NCBI GenBank assembly: GCA_035493595.1 | Contig: DATJHZ010000497.1 | Span: 13,958 to 77,957 of the forward strand | Length of the DNA: 64,000 bases | Source: DATCRE01 sp035493595 | Lineage (GTDB): Bacteria; Bacteroidota; Bacteroidia; Cytophagales; Cyclobacteriaceae | Direction: 5' to 3' | Shown here: in pieces, positions 23,567-33,762 of the stretch | Position numbering within the stretch: the stretch's first letter is position 1 | Layout of the letters: the number at the start of each line of letters is the position of its first letter | Notes under the pieces: generated by a model | Seen by the model: the letters and a program-made list of their open reading frames with translations, nothing else | The model's database searches: none | What the model was told of the DNA's origin: nothing | Program-made: the position numbers and the translations under genes

Positions 23567-24844
23567 ATGGCAAAACAAATTTATGACTTGGATAAAGATG
23601 ACATGGTGGATGTTGTAGAGCCGCCAGCATCAGAAAAAAAGGTTGAGGATAAAACCAAAACTGAACCCGATCCTGCTGAGGAAGAAGAGGAGGAGGAAGA
23701 AGAAGTAAAGACTACCGCCGAGAAGGAGAAGGAAAAAACTGATCCCGAAGAAGAGGAGGAAGAGGAAGAAACTGAAGAAGAAAAAGCCGCTCGTATTGAG
23801 GCTGAAAAAAAAGAGAAGGAACAAGAAGAGGAAGAAACTGAAGAATCTGTAGATAAAATTCTTGAATCCAAATTCGGCGAAAAGTATGGGATTAAGAGCG
23901 AAGAAGATTTAAGCACCATCCTTTCTGAATCAGAAGAATTGCTGGATGAAGTAGCCAGCCTCCGCGAAGAAAATAAGGCTTTAAAAGAAAAGCCAAATAC
24001 GCCTAGCTTTAAAAGCAAGACCAATGAGGCTGTTTATAATGCCCTGAAAGATTACGATATTGATAAGTTGTCTGATGGTATTCACATGATTGCCGGCCTT
24101 ATCAGTATGGATTTGGATAAAACAGACCCTAAACTTATCCTTGAGCAGGCATTCATTATGGAGCACCCAGAACTGAGTCTGGATAAAGCACGTAAGAAAT
24201 TCCAGCGTCGGTTTGATGAAAAATATACCATCCAAAATGCGGATGATTTAGATCCAGCCGATCTTAAGGAAAAAAAGGAAGACCTTGAAAGTGACCTTGA
24301 AATAGATGCCGCAAAGGCCAAAAAGTTCATCAAGGAAAAACAAGCAGACTTTAAAACTAAAAGTGAAGATAAAGTAGAAACCGAAGAAGTGCCTAAAGAA
24401 ATCCAGGAAGGTATCGCAAGTCATACCAAGGAATTCCAAGAGCACATGACCGGAATCGACGAATTGATCTTTGCCGATGATGACAACGATAAGCATCCAT
24501 TCCGATACAAATTCAGCAAAGAAGAGTTGGGACAGATTAAAAAAATCGTTGGTGACCACCTATCCAATCCAAATGCCTACGATGGCAAGGGTAAACTGGT
24601 TGGTGGTTTTGATCCGGAAGAGAAATTTCAACAAGCAGCGTTCCTGGTAGCAGGTCCTAAAATGGTAGAAGAAGCGCGAAAATCAGCAGCGAGAATTGCG
24701 CAGATTATCAAAGTAGAGGATGTAGCTCAAAAAAAACCAAAACGCAAAGCAGTAGGCAGTGGCGATATTCAGGATGACAGCATTGATGCTCAGGCTGAAC
24801 GCATGGCTAAAAAGAAAGAGGCAGAAAGAAAGGCACGAAGATAG
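23567..24844 (+). CDS. Acidic scaffold-like protein
   Basis: A 425-residue, strongly acidic helical protein between portal and capsid genes, the classic position of the head scaffold. Residues 25-95 are long runs of Glu broken by Lys and Thr (EEEEEEEEEVKTTAEKEKEK). The middle is a coiled coil (ESEELLDEVASLREENKALK). The C-terminal 150 residues are more mixed and end in a Lys/Arg-rich tail (AERMAKKKEAERKARR), as in scaffolds whose basic C-terminus binds the capsid protein. The sequence identity of the family is not recognised, so the role is inferred from order and composition. Confidence 0.7.
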   Translation: MAKQIYDLDKDDMVDVVEPPASEKKVEDKTKTEPDPAEEEEEEEEEVKTTAEKEKEKTDPEEEEEEEETEEEKAARIEAEKKEKEQEEEETEESVDKILESKFGEKYGIKSEEDLSTILSESEELLDEVASLREENKALKEKPNTPSFKSKTNEAVYNALKDYDIDKLSDGIHMIAGLISMDLDKTDPKLILEQAFIMEHPELSLDKARKKFQRRFDEKYTIQNADDLDPADLKEKKEDLESDLEIDAAKAKKFIKEKQADFKTKSEDKVETEEVPKEIQEGIASHTKEFQEHMTGIDELIFADDDNDKHPFRYKFSKEELGQIKKIVGDHLSNPNAYDGKGKLVGGFDPEEKFQQAAFLVAGPKMVEEARKSAARIAQIIKVEDVAQKKPKRKAVGSGDIQDDSIDAQAERMAKKKEAERKARR

Positions 24845-24926
24845 AATCTTCGTCCAATCAAAAAGTGTGCAAGTGAGTTCGGGGTTAAGATATGAACTAT
24901 GTTTTATCTAAAACCCAAGAAATAAA

Positions 24927-26381
24927 ATGGCATTATTCACGGAAGTAAATACCTGGCAGGATTTCGCAGTTGCCGCCCGCGAAGAAAATCCGCTTATCTC
25001 CCAAATGAGCTTTATCCATAAGCCTCAGGTAGGATCGGTAATGTTTGACGTCAATCCACTGGAAACAGATATCGGTGAGATGTTCAAAATGGGCCTCATG
25101 GAAGAGGTTAAAGGAGAAGAAATCATTCACCATGAAGCAGCAAAAAGATTTGATGCTCCTTATGTGAATTCGGACGCCACACAGTCAAATGTGTATGGAA
25201 CAGCTGCTGTTATTAATGGCGATGATGCACTTTATGTCGGGCTTGATTATATCCAGCTTGAAGACATTAGCCATAGCCCACAAACTGGTCCTAATGCACT
25301 GAAGTACTCATACCCACGTACTGGTCAATTGATTCAGTTCAAAAATAAAGGCGTATGGAGAATTTCAGGTAAAAGAGAGTCTATCCCTGGCGCTCACCGT
25401 CTTTACCTTGTAAAGATTTCAGGTCCATCGCTTGCCAACACAATCACCAGTGCTGGTGGTCTTTATGGTGGTGATCAGTTTGGTGTTATCGGTTCAGCTT
25501 TCGAGGAAGCAACCTATGGCATGCAAAAAGGTATTGTACCGACCTCTAAAACGTACACCAATTATCTGCAAACATTCTCTGATTACTATGATCAGACAGA
25601 TATTGAAGCCACGAATGAGACTTATCCATTCATGTACCAAGGCAAGGAAATCAATTTCGTGTATCCAAGAGGTATCTCTGATACTGAAATGCGTTTCGCT
25701 TTCATGGAGCAGTCTGGTCTATTCCTGACTCCTTACGGTGCATCAATTGCCGGTTTCGATAAGAACGGCGTTGGTGTTACTATGAACACGACTCAGGGTT
25801 ATATGCCAAACTTGGAGTTGAATGCTCCTAAGTTGTATTATGACAATAACCCGACAGTGGCATTGTTTGAGCAGATTATCCGTCTTCGTAGAAAATTGAA
25901 CCAAGGCCGCGAATGCTTGATGCAGTGCGGTTATGAATTCCTTCTGAAGGCTAAGGATATCATCACTCAATTCGGTGTTAACGGTAGCATGGTGTATAAC
26001 CGTAGCACTGTTGATTTGAATATCGATCAGATTAAGATCGGCGGATTCGTATTCAACATGAAGGAATTGATGATTTTGAATCACCCTGATGTGACAGCAA
26101 TACCTGGATTTAACTATCCATGGTACTTCATCATCGCGCCAATGGATAAAACCAAGGATGCGAAGACTGGTATTATGAAGGATGCCTTCACAATCATGTG
26201 GAAAAAAGCAATTGGTGGTGGAGCACGTGGTCACTACAAAATGTGGATGACTGGTGCCATGGCCGATACTCCTACTGATGATCAACAAGTAAGACGTATC
26301 CATTTGTATTCAAGAAAGGGCACCCGGGTGGTAGCAGCATCTAAGTTTATCTTAGGTCAGCGCTTACAACCTGCTGCTTAA
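24927..26381 (+). CDS. Major capsid protein
   Basis: A 484-residue protein in the major capsid position, with an isolated transcription unit flanked by an 82-base leader and a terminator. It starts MALFTEVNTWQDFAVAAREE and has an E-loop-like segment (QFKNKGVWRISGKRESIPGA), a long helix region (FEQIIRLRRKLNQGRECLMQ) and a conserved C-terminus (RRIHLYSRKGTRVVAASKFI). Size and sequence type match the HK97-fold capsid proteins of Bacteroidota podophages, including Crassvirales-like groups. Hundreds of copies would build the head. Folding may involve the GroES-like proteins encoded further on. Confidence 0.85.
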   Translation: MALFTEVNTWQDFAVAAREENPLISQMSFIHKPQVGSVMFDVNPLETDIGEMFKMGLMEEVKGEEIIHHEAAKRFDAPYVNSDATQSNVYGTAAVINGDDALYVGLDYIQLEDISHSPQTGPNALKYSYPRTGQLIQFKNKGVWRISGKRESIPGAHRLYLVKISGPSLANTITSAGGLYGGDQFGVIGSAFEEATYGMQKGIVPTSKTYTNYLQTFSDYYDQTDIEATNETYPFMYQGKEINFVYPRGISDTEMRFAFMEQSGLFLTPYGASIAGFDKNGVGVTMNTTQGYMPNLELNAPKLYYDNNPTVALFEQIIRLRRKLNQGRECLMQCGYEFLLKAKDIITQFGVNGSMVYNRSTVDLNIDQIKIGGFVFNMKELMILNHPDVTAIPGFNYPWYFIIAPMDKTKDAKTGIMKDAFTIMWKKAIGGGARGHYKMWMTGAMADTPTDDQQVRRIHLYSRKGTRVVAASKFILGQRLQPAA

Positions 26382-26410
26382 GTTGCCATAACGTCGCAGC
26401 TATAAAGGTT

Positions 26411-26435
26411 CAGGGACTTGTTCCCTGGCCTTTTA
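26411..26435 (+). terminator. Terminator after the capsid gene
   Basis: Stem CAGGGA/TCCCTG with loop CTTGT (26411-26427), followed by GGCCTTTTATTTA. It lies 30 bases after the capsid stop and would limit read-through from this highly expressed gene. Confidence 0.7.
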
Positions 26436-26484
26436 TTTATAGATAAAATATTAAAATTTGTAAACAATCTAAACAAATTAACAC

Positions 26485-27624
26485 ATGTCAAAGAAAGCTA
26501 AAACACCAGCAGCACCATTACCTACAATGGATGAGATGCAAAAAAACTTCATGGAAGAAGAAAGCGGCAAAGATTCTACTGGAGATTTAAATACAGAGGA
26601 AGAGGAAGAGGAGGAAGAGGAAACTGAGCGAGAACCTGAACCTGAAAAAAAAGGACCACATTTAACTCGTGAAGCCAGACCCGGGAAAGCCAGAGGAGGA
26701 AAAGAAATTGAGGGTTCTTCAGTCCGTGTTTATCGGGAAGATAATAAATTCATGAAGCGCAGGCCAACACAACTTCAGGGGCTAAGTTCTCAGATGCTTC
26801 CTCCAATTACCAAAAAGAAATTGGCGATGTATGAAGTTATTGGTAAAAATGAAGTCGATCCTCTAACAAGAGAGCGAATTGTTTCTCCTACTTTAATTCT
26901 TCCGGGTAAATACATCATCTATGATCCGTTTGGAGAAGATGTTTTAAAAAGACACATTTTACTTCGAAATGTTACCCGAACAGAAACGGTGGTAAGGGAT
27001 GGAAGAGAAGTACCTGAGGAAACAACGGAAGATTTAATTTTCCCTGATGGTTTCAAATCAGTGGCTATAGAGCGAAATTATCTTGAATATGTGCTGTTAG
27101 AACTCCATCCGCTTAATGAATCCAATAAATTCCGTGATCGATCTCAGGCACCTGCATTTAAGCGCATTGATCTTGGATATCGCAAGGATTGGGCAGAAAC
27201 TACTGCTGGAATGGATTTAGCTTTTGAGGCTGAAAAAATTGTTGTTGGTATGCGGAATGGAGATGAAATTATCACGTATGCTACGGCGGCAGGAATTCCA
27301 ACCGCAGGAAGAATGATTGATAGTGGGGACACTTCTGTTAAAATGGATCTTCGCAGATTCGCCAGACAGAGCCCAAGAGATTTTTTCAAACTCAATAAAC
27401 ACAATACCATGGCCATTAAAATGGCGGTTTTGGAAGCTATTGATCTTGGATTGATTGAATATTTTGTGGATCGAAGAGACTGGTTATTCTCAACGGATGG
27501 CGGATCACTTGGTCAACATTTACCTGGGCAAGATCCGACAGAAACACTTATTAAACTTCTTCAAAGAGAAGAATACCAAGAAGTCTATGCAAAACTTCAA
27601 AATCAACTCAATTATTGGGAATAA
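26485..27624 (+). CDS. Virion structural protein downstream of capsid
   Basis: A 379-residue protein with a disordered acidic N-terminus (EEEEEEEETEREPEPEKKGP, about residues 38-57), then a basic stretch, and a folded C-terminal 270 residues containing LPGKYIIYDPFGEDVLKRHI, RNVTRTETVVRDGREV and VLLELHPLNESNKF. Genes of this type follow the capsid gene in Bacteroidota podophages and are virion components, perhaps a head vertex or auxiliary protein. The exact role is unknown. An A+T-rich leader of about 50 bases after the terminator probably holds its promoter. Confidence 0.6.
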   Translation: MSKKAKTPAAPLPTMDEMQKNFMEEESGKDSTGDLNTEEEEEEEEETEREPEPEKKGPHLTREARPGKARGGKEIEGSSVRVYREDNKFMKRRPTQLQGLSSQMLPPITKKKLAMYEVIGKNEVDPLTRERIVSPTLILPGKYIIYDPFGEDVLKRHILLRNVTRTETVVRDGREVPEETTEDLIFPDGFKSVAIERNYLEYVLLELHPLNESNKFRDRSQAPAFKRIDLGYRKDWAETTAGMDLAFEAEKIVVGMRNGDEIITYATAAGIPTAGRMIDSGDTSVKMDLRRFARQSPRDFFKLNKHNTMAIKMAVLEAIDLGLIEYFVDRRDWLFSTDGGSLGQHLPGQDPTETLIKLLQREEYQEVYAKLQNQLNYWE

Positions 27625-27652
27625 TAATTGAAACAAAATAGTTTGTAACTTA

Positions 27653-27676
27653 GGGGTCGTAATTGACCCCTTTTTT
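27653..27676 (+). terminator. Terminator abutting the next start codon
   Basis: A perfect six-base stem GGGGTC/GACCCC with loop GTAATT (27653-27670), followed by six T. The ATG of the next gene follows the last T directly. Any read-through mRNA would carry the hairpin immediately before its start codon. Confidence 0.85.
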
Positions 27677-28342
27677 ATGAGCTTAGTACCTTCCTTTACA
27701 ATAACTCAGCAAGATGGTGGTGCCACCGCGCTGGCAGTCAATACTACTCCGTACGGGTCGCCAAATCAAGATCGAAATCAAGCGGCAGAGTATGTACTAT
27801 GGTCAAAAACAGACCAAAACGGATTACGATCATTCAATAACCCGGACCAAGGAAACGTACTTACTAATCTTCAATACAGTGTCCAAACACCAGTTGATGG
27901 ATGGTATGAATTGATCCGGTTAAGAATTCAATTTTATAATGCTGGTGCTAATTATGTAGAAGAGCAATCCAGCGGAGGAGTTATCACACAATATGCAAGT
28001 ATTTTTTATTACGGAACTACTGGTAAAGTTTATCAGGCAATTACACCGTCTATTGGTCAATCACCAACAGATACTAATTACTTTGTTGAAGTTCCTGACC
28101 TAAGTGTCATTCTAGCCAATACCAACATTGAAGTTTATTATCAGAATTTTTATGGTGAATACAATACCAATGTGTGTATCCGAGATAAAGATTTAGAGAA
28201 TTGTAATTGTGGTGGAGGAGATGAAGCACTTGATCTATTGTATGCACAAAAACAATCAGCTGATACAAATTTTGCTAATGGCTATCCTGACCGGATGGAG
28301 AAAATAATTCGTGAACTTGAACAAACTTGTACACAATGTTAA
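27677..28342 (+). CDS. Phage structural protein, fibre- or vertex-associated
   Basis: A 221-residue protein with a beta-rich N-terminal domain (SLVPSFTITQQDGGATALAV; SPNQDRNQAAEYVLWSK; VDGWYELIRLRIQFYN). The helical C-terminus holds CNCGGGDEAL and ends in CTQC, which could bind metal or form disulfides. It is a conserved type in Bacteroidota phages, where it sits just before the long fibre gene. It may be the fibre's attachment or chaperone partner, but this is inference. Its start follows the terminator T-run directly. Confidence 0.6.
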   Translation: MSLVPSFTITQQDGGATALAVNTTPYGSPNQDRNQAAEYVLWSKTDQNGLRSFNNPDQGNVLTNLQYSVQTPVDGWYELIRLRIQFYNAGANYVEEQSSGGVITQYASIFYYGTTGKVYQAITPSIGQSPTDTNYFVEVPDLSVILANTNIEVYYQNFYGEYNTNVCIRDKDLENCNCGGGDEALDLLYAQKQSADTNFANGYPDRMEKIIRELEQTCTQC

Positions 28343-31300
28343 TAGCAGATGCATTTAACATACTCTCAGAAGCTAATGCAAAAATTGCTTCATTAGGGAT
28401 AGACATTATTGATCAGGCAGGAACTCCTAAGCAGCCAAAAACAGAACGGCAACTTATAAGAGCACGCCAGTTATATAATCTTCTTAATAAGTTTATTTTT
28501 TTAAATGCTGGCGGTACAGCTATTACAGGAACATTTGGTCAGAATGACGCAGCACTAAACAGGCTTTTACTGCAATTAAAAAAAGTAGCAGAGATATTTA
28601 CTTTTCCTGCTATTCCAAATCCCATAAATTCATTTGTTACATCAGGGCAATCTGGTGGATCACAACTTCCTGTTGGTGCTTCTGAAGGTGATCTATTATA
28701 TTTTCATAATGGTGGCTGGACTAATTTTGCAAAAGGCGCTGATGGTACAGTGCTCACATCTTCTCCGTCAGGACTTGTGTGGAGTTCTGCTGTTGGAAAT
28801 GGTATTCCATCAGGAGGATTAACTGGACAGTATTTAGCAAAGACATCAAATGCTTCTTATGCAGTTGCCTGGCAAACACTGACTTTAAATAAAATTACAG
28901 ATGTTACAGCATCTGCGGCAGAGGTTAATATTCTTGATGGTGCTTTAGTATCCTTTCAGGAAATTAATACTTTAATCGGAATTAATACCGGAACAACAAT
29001 TCAATCTCAACTTGATGGTAAGTTGGGAGGATCACTTGCTAATGGTAAATTCCTAGTAGGAAATGGTTCTGGTATAGCCACTGCGGTTACACCAACTGGA
29101 GATGTTACCTTTAATAACACTGGAGTTTTTGCTATTACTTCAGCATCAATAGTTGATGCTGACATCAATGGATCAGCAGCAATAACCAGATCAAAAATAG
29201 CTTCTGGAAATATTAATAGAGTTGTAGTTAATAATGGTTCTGGAGTTCTATCAGATGCTGCTGCCATCACTGCTAACCGTGTGTTATTATCAGATGCTAA
29301 TGGCATTCCAACAGCAAGCGGAGTAACAACTACAGCATTTGCATTTTTTGATCCAACATCTTCAATACAAAATCAATTAGATAGTAAACTCACTGTTAGT
29401 TTAACTTCTCCCGCTCAAGGTGATACTATTTATTTTAATGGTACTAATTGGACTAATCTTCCTGTAGGCACAGCAGGTCAAGTATTAACAACTGATGGAG
29501 TAACTGTATCGTGGGGATCTCCAACAGCTAATGGTATTCCAACTGGAGGAACTACACATCAATATCTTCGCAAGATTGATGCAACAAATTATAATACAGA
29601 GTGGCACACTTTTGTGCTCACTGATGTGTCGGATGTAACAACTACATCAACTGAACTTAATTTATTATCAGGGTTAACAACGCCTGCTTCAAAACTTAAT
29701 TTTTCAAGTTCAGTAACGAGTGACATTCAGACCCAACTGAATTTAAAACTCAGCACTTCACTTGCTTATAATGCACTATTTGTTGGTAATGTATCTAACA
29801 CAGCGGGACAATTATCACCAGGTGCAGATAATCAAGTCTTGATGATTATTAGTGGCTCTCCAACATGGCAGACATTCACTCCTGGTACCGGCTCAGTAAC
29901 ATCAATTGATGTATCAGGAGGAACAACCGGATTATCTTTTACAGGCGGTCCGGTGACAACCACAGGAACCATCACTGCTTCAGGAACATTGATCGCTGCT
30001 AATGGAGGAACTGGATCATCATCGTATACAAAAGGTGATATTTTAATTGCTTCAGCAAGCACAACTTTGACCAAACTTGCAGTTGGTACTAATACTTTTG
30101 TATTAACTGCTGACTCAACTCAACCAACTGGTGTTAAGTGGGCAGCAGCACCTGGTGCGGGAACTGGAACTGTTACATCTGTAGATGTAACAACAGCAAA
30201 TGGAGTTAGTGCAACTGGCGGACCAATAACTTCTTCAGGTAGCTTTACATTTTCTTTAGGAGCGATAACGCCAACAAGTGTTAATGGAATTGTATTCTCA
30301 GGTAGTTCAACACCAACATTATCTGTAACTGGAACCTCATCTATATCAGGCTCAAACACTGGAGATCAAACAATCACCCTTACTGGTAATGTTACTGGTT
30401 CTGGAACAGGATCATTTGCAACAACTATTGCGGCTGGTGTTGTAACCAACTCAATGCTAGCTGGCGGGATTGATTTAACGACTAAAGTTACTGGAGTATT
30501 ACCAGTATCTAACGGTGGTCAAGGAAACGCATCTCTTACAGCTTACGCTCCTTTATTCGGGGGAACAACATCCACAGCACCAGTTCAAAGTGGAACCACC
30601 GGAACTGCTGGTCAAGTCCTTACTTCTAATGGTGCAGGAAGTTTACCTACATGGGCAGCAGCATTAAGTTATGGTTTAGCAACACAGATACCATTTACAA
30701 ACGGAAGTGCTAATGGATTCAGCTATTCATCAGCATTTGCATTTGATACTACATATCAGAATTTATTTGTTGGTGGATCAAATACTTATACAATATCCAC
30801 ACCCGGATATATAAATAACACTTACGTATTTGCTGAACAGACAACATTAACAACAGGTAATACAGCCCCATCAATTATCACAGATGCTGTTGTCTTTGGA
30901 TTTCAAAACTTTATTGGTGATGGAACTAATTATTATTCTGGTTCATCATCACTTACTTATGGTGCTCATAACAAAAATTATACTGGCGGCGGATTAGTTG
31001 GTGGGTTATATGCAAGATTATTACACTCAGGAGAAGGCAGTGGAGTACATTATCATTTTGGTGGAATTGCAATTGGTGTTGGAGGTTCATCAGCGACAGG
31101 AAGTGAACTGGTAACAGCAGTAGCTACATCAATAAACATTAGCTATAATTCATCTTCACAAACAGCGGGACATGGTGCTTATGGTTATAATTCAGTTATT
31201 ATAGCTGGTCAAGACCATAATATTCCAAGCACATCCCCACGCTCAGCTGTTATTGCTGGTAATGCTATCAAAGCTAGAGCATCAGATCCTGATCAAGTTT

Positions 31301-33741
31301 ATGTTCCTAATTTTAATATCGTAACTACACCAGCAAATGATGATGCATTAACTCAAATTTTAGCTAGGGATGCAACAACAGGATTAATAAAATACAGAAC
31401 AGCATCTTCTATTATAGGAAGTGCATTCTGGCCATTAACAGGATCGGCACTATTAACTGGAGCAGTTACTATTGATGGAGACATTGGTAGTTATGGAGTA
31501 ACCTTAGATGCATTAGAGCATTTCACTGTCAATGTACAAGGTGGCAATAGCTTTAATGTCAATGTTGCTGACACTGGAGATATAAACTTGAGTCCAAACT
31601 CAGGAAATATCAATCTAACAACATTTGGAAGCAACGTCACTCAATTAGAAGCATCTGGAACTGGGTATGTATTTGCCGTATCCGGTGCTGGTATAATGCT
31701 GAATGTAAACAGTGATGCAACTGGCGATATTCCTTATCGTAATTCTTCTGGATATTTAGCACGAAGAGGTATAGGAACATCAGGGCAAGTCCTTACGGTA
31801 TCCGGTGGATTACCAGTATGGGCAACACCATCTGCTGGATTCGCTAATCCTATGACTACACTGGGTGATCTTATTTACGAGGACGCCACTCCAACAGCAG
31901 TTAGGTTAGCAGGTAATACAACAACGACAAGAAAATTTTTAAGTCAAACAGGTAATGGAACGATAAGTGCTGCTCCTGTATGGAATGCATTAGTTAGTGG
32001 CGATATTCCAAACAATGCTGCAAATACTACTGGTAGTGCAGCAACTTTAACAACATCAAGATCTATCTCCATGACTGGCGATGCAACATGGACTGTTAAT
32101 TTTGATGGAAGTGCAAATGTAACGGCAGCAGGAACTTTAGCTACTGTAAATAGCAATGTTGGCACATTTGGTTCAGCTACTACATCATTGACTGTTACTG
32201 TTAATGGAAAGGGTTTGGTGACCGCAATGAGTTCACAAACGGTTACTCCGGCAGTTGGGTCTATAACTGGATTAGGAACTGGAGTTGGTACTTGGTTAGC
32301 TACCCCTTCATGGACTAATTTTACTTCAGCAATTACAGGTACAGCACCATTTTGGAATACTTCAGGGAGCACTACGATTACCACACCAACGATTACAGGG
32401 AAACCAACCTGGACACAAGCTTCTGAATCAGCAACAAATACATTTCAAACATTTACCCAGGCAGCACATACTGGCGGTAGCCCAGTCGGGATATTGTATA
32501 CTGGCGGTGCTCACACAACAATAGCTGTTTCTGAATTCACAGACTTCAATTTGAACGCATCAAGGACTGTAAATTTTGCATCCGGTGGTGGTACGATAGC
32601 AAACGAACGCATAGTACGAATTCAAGCTCCAACACTAACCGCAACAACAAACGGTATTACAATCACAAAGGCCGCTACTTTAGCTATAAGTGATGCCCCT
32701 ACAGCATTCACAAACGTAACTATTACACAAGGCTATGCTTTGGATATTGAAGCCGGTAAAATGAAAGTTGGAAGCTTTACGCCCCCGGGCACAACCTTAA
32801 CAGCAGCAATCCAAACCAGCGGTGAGGTCCGGGCTACAGGAGGTTTTAATCTTCGAAACGTTACGACAAATGATAACGCAAAAATAGGATTTTTCATCAA
32901 TGGTACTGCTGATGTTGATATTTTTGCTAATGCTGCCGCAACATTATTAATAAAAAATATAGGATCAACATCAACAGGTGGTGCTTATGTAAGAGCGTCT
33001 GGTACATTATCACCAACTACAGGAACGGCAAATGCAACCAGTGCTTTTCTATCTTCTGTTGCTTGGCAGGCCAGCGGCGGAACTAATAATTTTTCAGGTA
33101 TTGAAATTAGTGGTGTAATAAGCACATCTGGTACATGGGCTGGTGATATTCGAGGATTTTATTATAATCCACAATTAAGTGGAACCACAGGACTTGCAAA
33201 TAATTATGCTATTCTGGCAACAAGTGGAAAAGTTTTAATTAATGGATCTACAATCACTGCCTCTACTGAAATGGACATTAGAGGAACAGGTACAACTTCT
33301 AGCACAATAAATACTAGGTGGGCAGATAGCGGCAACACATTATTAATGTCATTATTAGATAATGGATTTTTAGGAATAGGTAATATCACTGCTGCGGTAG
33401 GTCTTGATATTAATGTAGGAATAGCAAGTAGACAACAATCACCTGCACAAATAACATCTAATCAAAATAATTATGCCATTGGTGCTCAGACCTCATTTAG
33501 ATTAAATACCGATGCTTCCAGAAATATTACAGGATTAACAGGAGGTGTTGATGGTAAATTTTTATTCATAAGAAACGTTGGAAGTTTTAATATTGTGTTT
33601 ACGCATGAAGATGGAGCTTCTACTGCGGCAAATAGAATTACAAGTTCAACAGCGGGAAATTTAACAATTGCTCCAAATGGAGTATTAGTATTACAATATG
33701 ACTCCAGCGCAAGCCGATGGTTTGATGTTGCAGTTAGATAA
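28336..33741 (+). CDS. Giant fibre protein (1801 residues)
   Basis: Counted from ATG 28336; an in-frame TTG nine bases upstream is less likely. After a helical N-terminal anchor (residues 1-100) the protein is almost entirely Gly/Ser/Thr/Val/Ala-rich with repeated short motifs (SNGGQGNASLTAY, NGGTGSSSYTKGDIL, GTVTSVDVTTANG, GQVLTSNGAGSLPTW), typical of trimeric phage fibres. The C-terminal 120 residues, ending NGVLVLQYDSSASRWFDVAV, form a conserved tip domain also seen at the end of Bacteroidota phage fibres. The fibre probably binds the host surface. Its Ser/Thr content makes it a candidate glycan acceptor. Confidence 0.8.
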   Translation: MLIADAFNILSEANAKIASLGIDIIDQAGTPKQPKTERQLIRARQLYNLLNKFIFLNAGGTAITGTFGQNDAALNRLLLQLKKVAEIFTFPAIPNPINSFVTSGQSGGSQLPVGASEGDLLYFHNGGWTNFAKGADGTVLTSSPSGLVWSSAVGNGIPSGGLTGQYLAKTSNASYAVAWQTLTLNKITDVTASAAEVNILDGALVSFQEINTLIGINTGTTIQSQLDGKLGGSLANGKFLVGNGSGIATAVTPTGDVTFNNTGVFAITSASIVDADINGSAAITRSKIASGNINRVVVNNGSGVLSDAAAITANRVLLSDANGIPTASGVTTTAFAFFDPTSSIQNQLDSKLTVSLTSPAQGDTIYFNGTNWTNLPVGTAGQVLTTDGVTVSWGSPTANGIPTGGTTHQYLRKIDATNYNTEWHTFVLTDVSDVTTTSTELNLLSGLTTPASKLNFSSSVTSDIQTQLNLKLSTSLAYNALFVGNVSNTAGQLSPGADNQVLMIISGSPTWQTFTPGTGSVTSIDVSGGTTGLSFTGGPVTTTGTITASGTLIAANGGTGSSSYTKGDILIASASTTLTKLAVGTNTFVLTADSTQPTGVKWAAAPGAGTGTVTSVDVTTANGVSATGGPITSSGSFTFSLGAITPTSVNGIVFSGSSTPTLSVTGTSSISGSNTGDQTITLTGNVTGSGTGSFATTIAAGVVTNSMLAGGIDLTTKVTGVLPVSNGGQGNASLTAYAPLFGGTTSTAPVQSGTTGTAGQVLTSNGAGSLPTWAAALSYGLATQIPFTNGSANGFSYSSAFAFDTTYQNLFVGGSNTYTISTPGYINNTYVFAEQTTLTTGNTAPSIITDAVVFGFQNFIGDGTNYYSGSSSLTYGAHNKNYTGGGLVGGLYARLLHSGEGSGVHYHFGGIAIGVGGSSATGSELVTAVATSINISYNSSSQTAGHGAYGYNSVIIAGQDHNIPSTSPRSAVIAGNAIKARASDPDQVYVPNFNIVTTPANDDALTQILARDATTGLIKYRTASSIIGSAFWPLTGSALLTGAVTIDGDIGSYGVTLDALEHFTVNVQGGNSFNVNVADTGDINLSPNSGNINLTTFGSNVTQLEASGTGYVFAVSGAGIMLNVNSDATGDIPYRNSSGYLARRGIGTSGQVLTVSGGLPVWATPSAGFANPMTTLGDLIYEDATPTAVRLAGNTTTTRKFLSQTGNGTISAAPVWNALVSGDIPNNAANTTGSAATLTTSRSISMTGDATWTVNFDGSANVTAAGTLATVNSNVGTFGSATTSLTVTVNGKGLVTAMSSQTVTPAVGSITGLGTGVGTWLATPSWTNFTSAITGTAPFWNTSGSTTITTPTITGKPTWTQASESATNTFQTFTQAAHTGGSPVGILYTGGAHTTIAVSEFTDFNLNASRTVNFASGGGTIANERIVRIQAPTLTATTNGITITKAATLAISDAPTAFTNVTITQGYALDIEAGKMKVGSFTPPGTTLTAAIQTSGEVRATGGFNLRNVTTNDNAKIGFFINGTADVDIFANAAATLLIKNIGSTSTGGAYVRASGTLSPTTGTANATSAFLSSVAWQASGGTNNFSGIEISGVISTSGTWAGDIRGFYYNPQLSGTTGLANNYAILATSGKVLINGSTITASTEMDIRGTGTTSSTINTRWADSGNTLLMSLLDNGFLGIGNITAAVGLDINVGIASRQQSPAQITSNQNNYAIGAQTSFRLNTDASRNITGLTGGVDGKFLFIRNVGSFNIVFTHEDGASTAANRITSSTAGNLTIAPNGVLVLQYDSSASRWFDVAVR

Positions 33742-33762
33742 AAAAAATAAACTCTCTCAAAT

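Noticed and set aside
23581..24024. 147-codon minus-strand frame, Ser-rich
   Set aside because: It is the reverse complement of the Glu-rich scaffold gene: GAA/GAG runs read as Ser- and Phe-rich frames. No start context or family similarity.
25743..26303. 186-codon minus-strand frame within the capsid gene
   Set aside because: Opposite a clearly recognised capsid gene; composition rich in His, Cys and Ser typical of a shadow frame; no operon context.
31944..32384. 146-codon minus-strand frame inside the fibre gene (and others at 29007, 29832 and 30120)
   Set aside because: Pro/Val-rich translations that mirror the Thr/Gly/Asn codons of the repetitive fibre. They are by-products of its composition.
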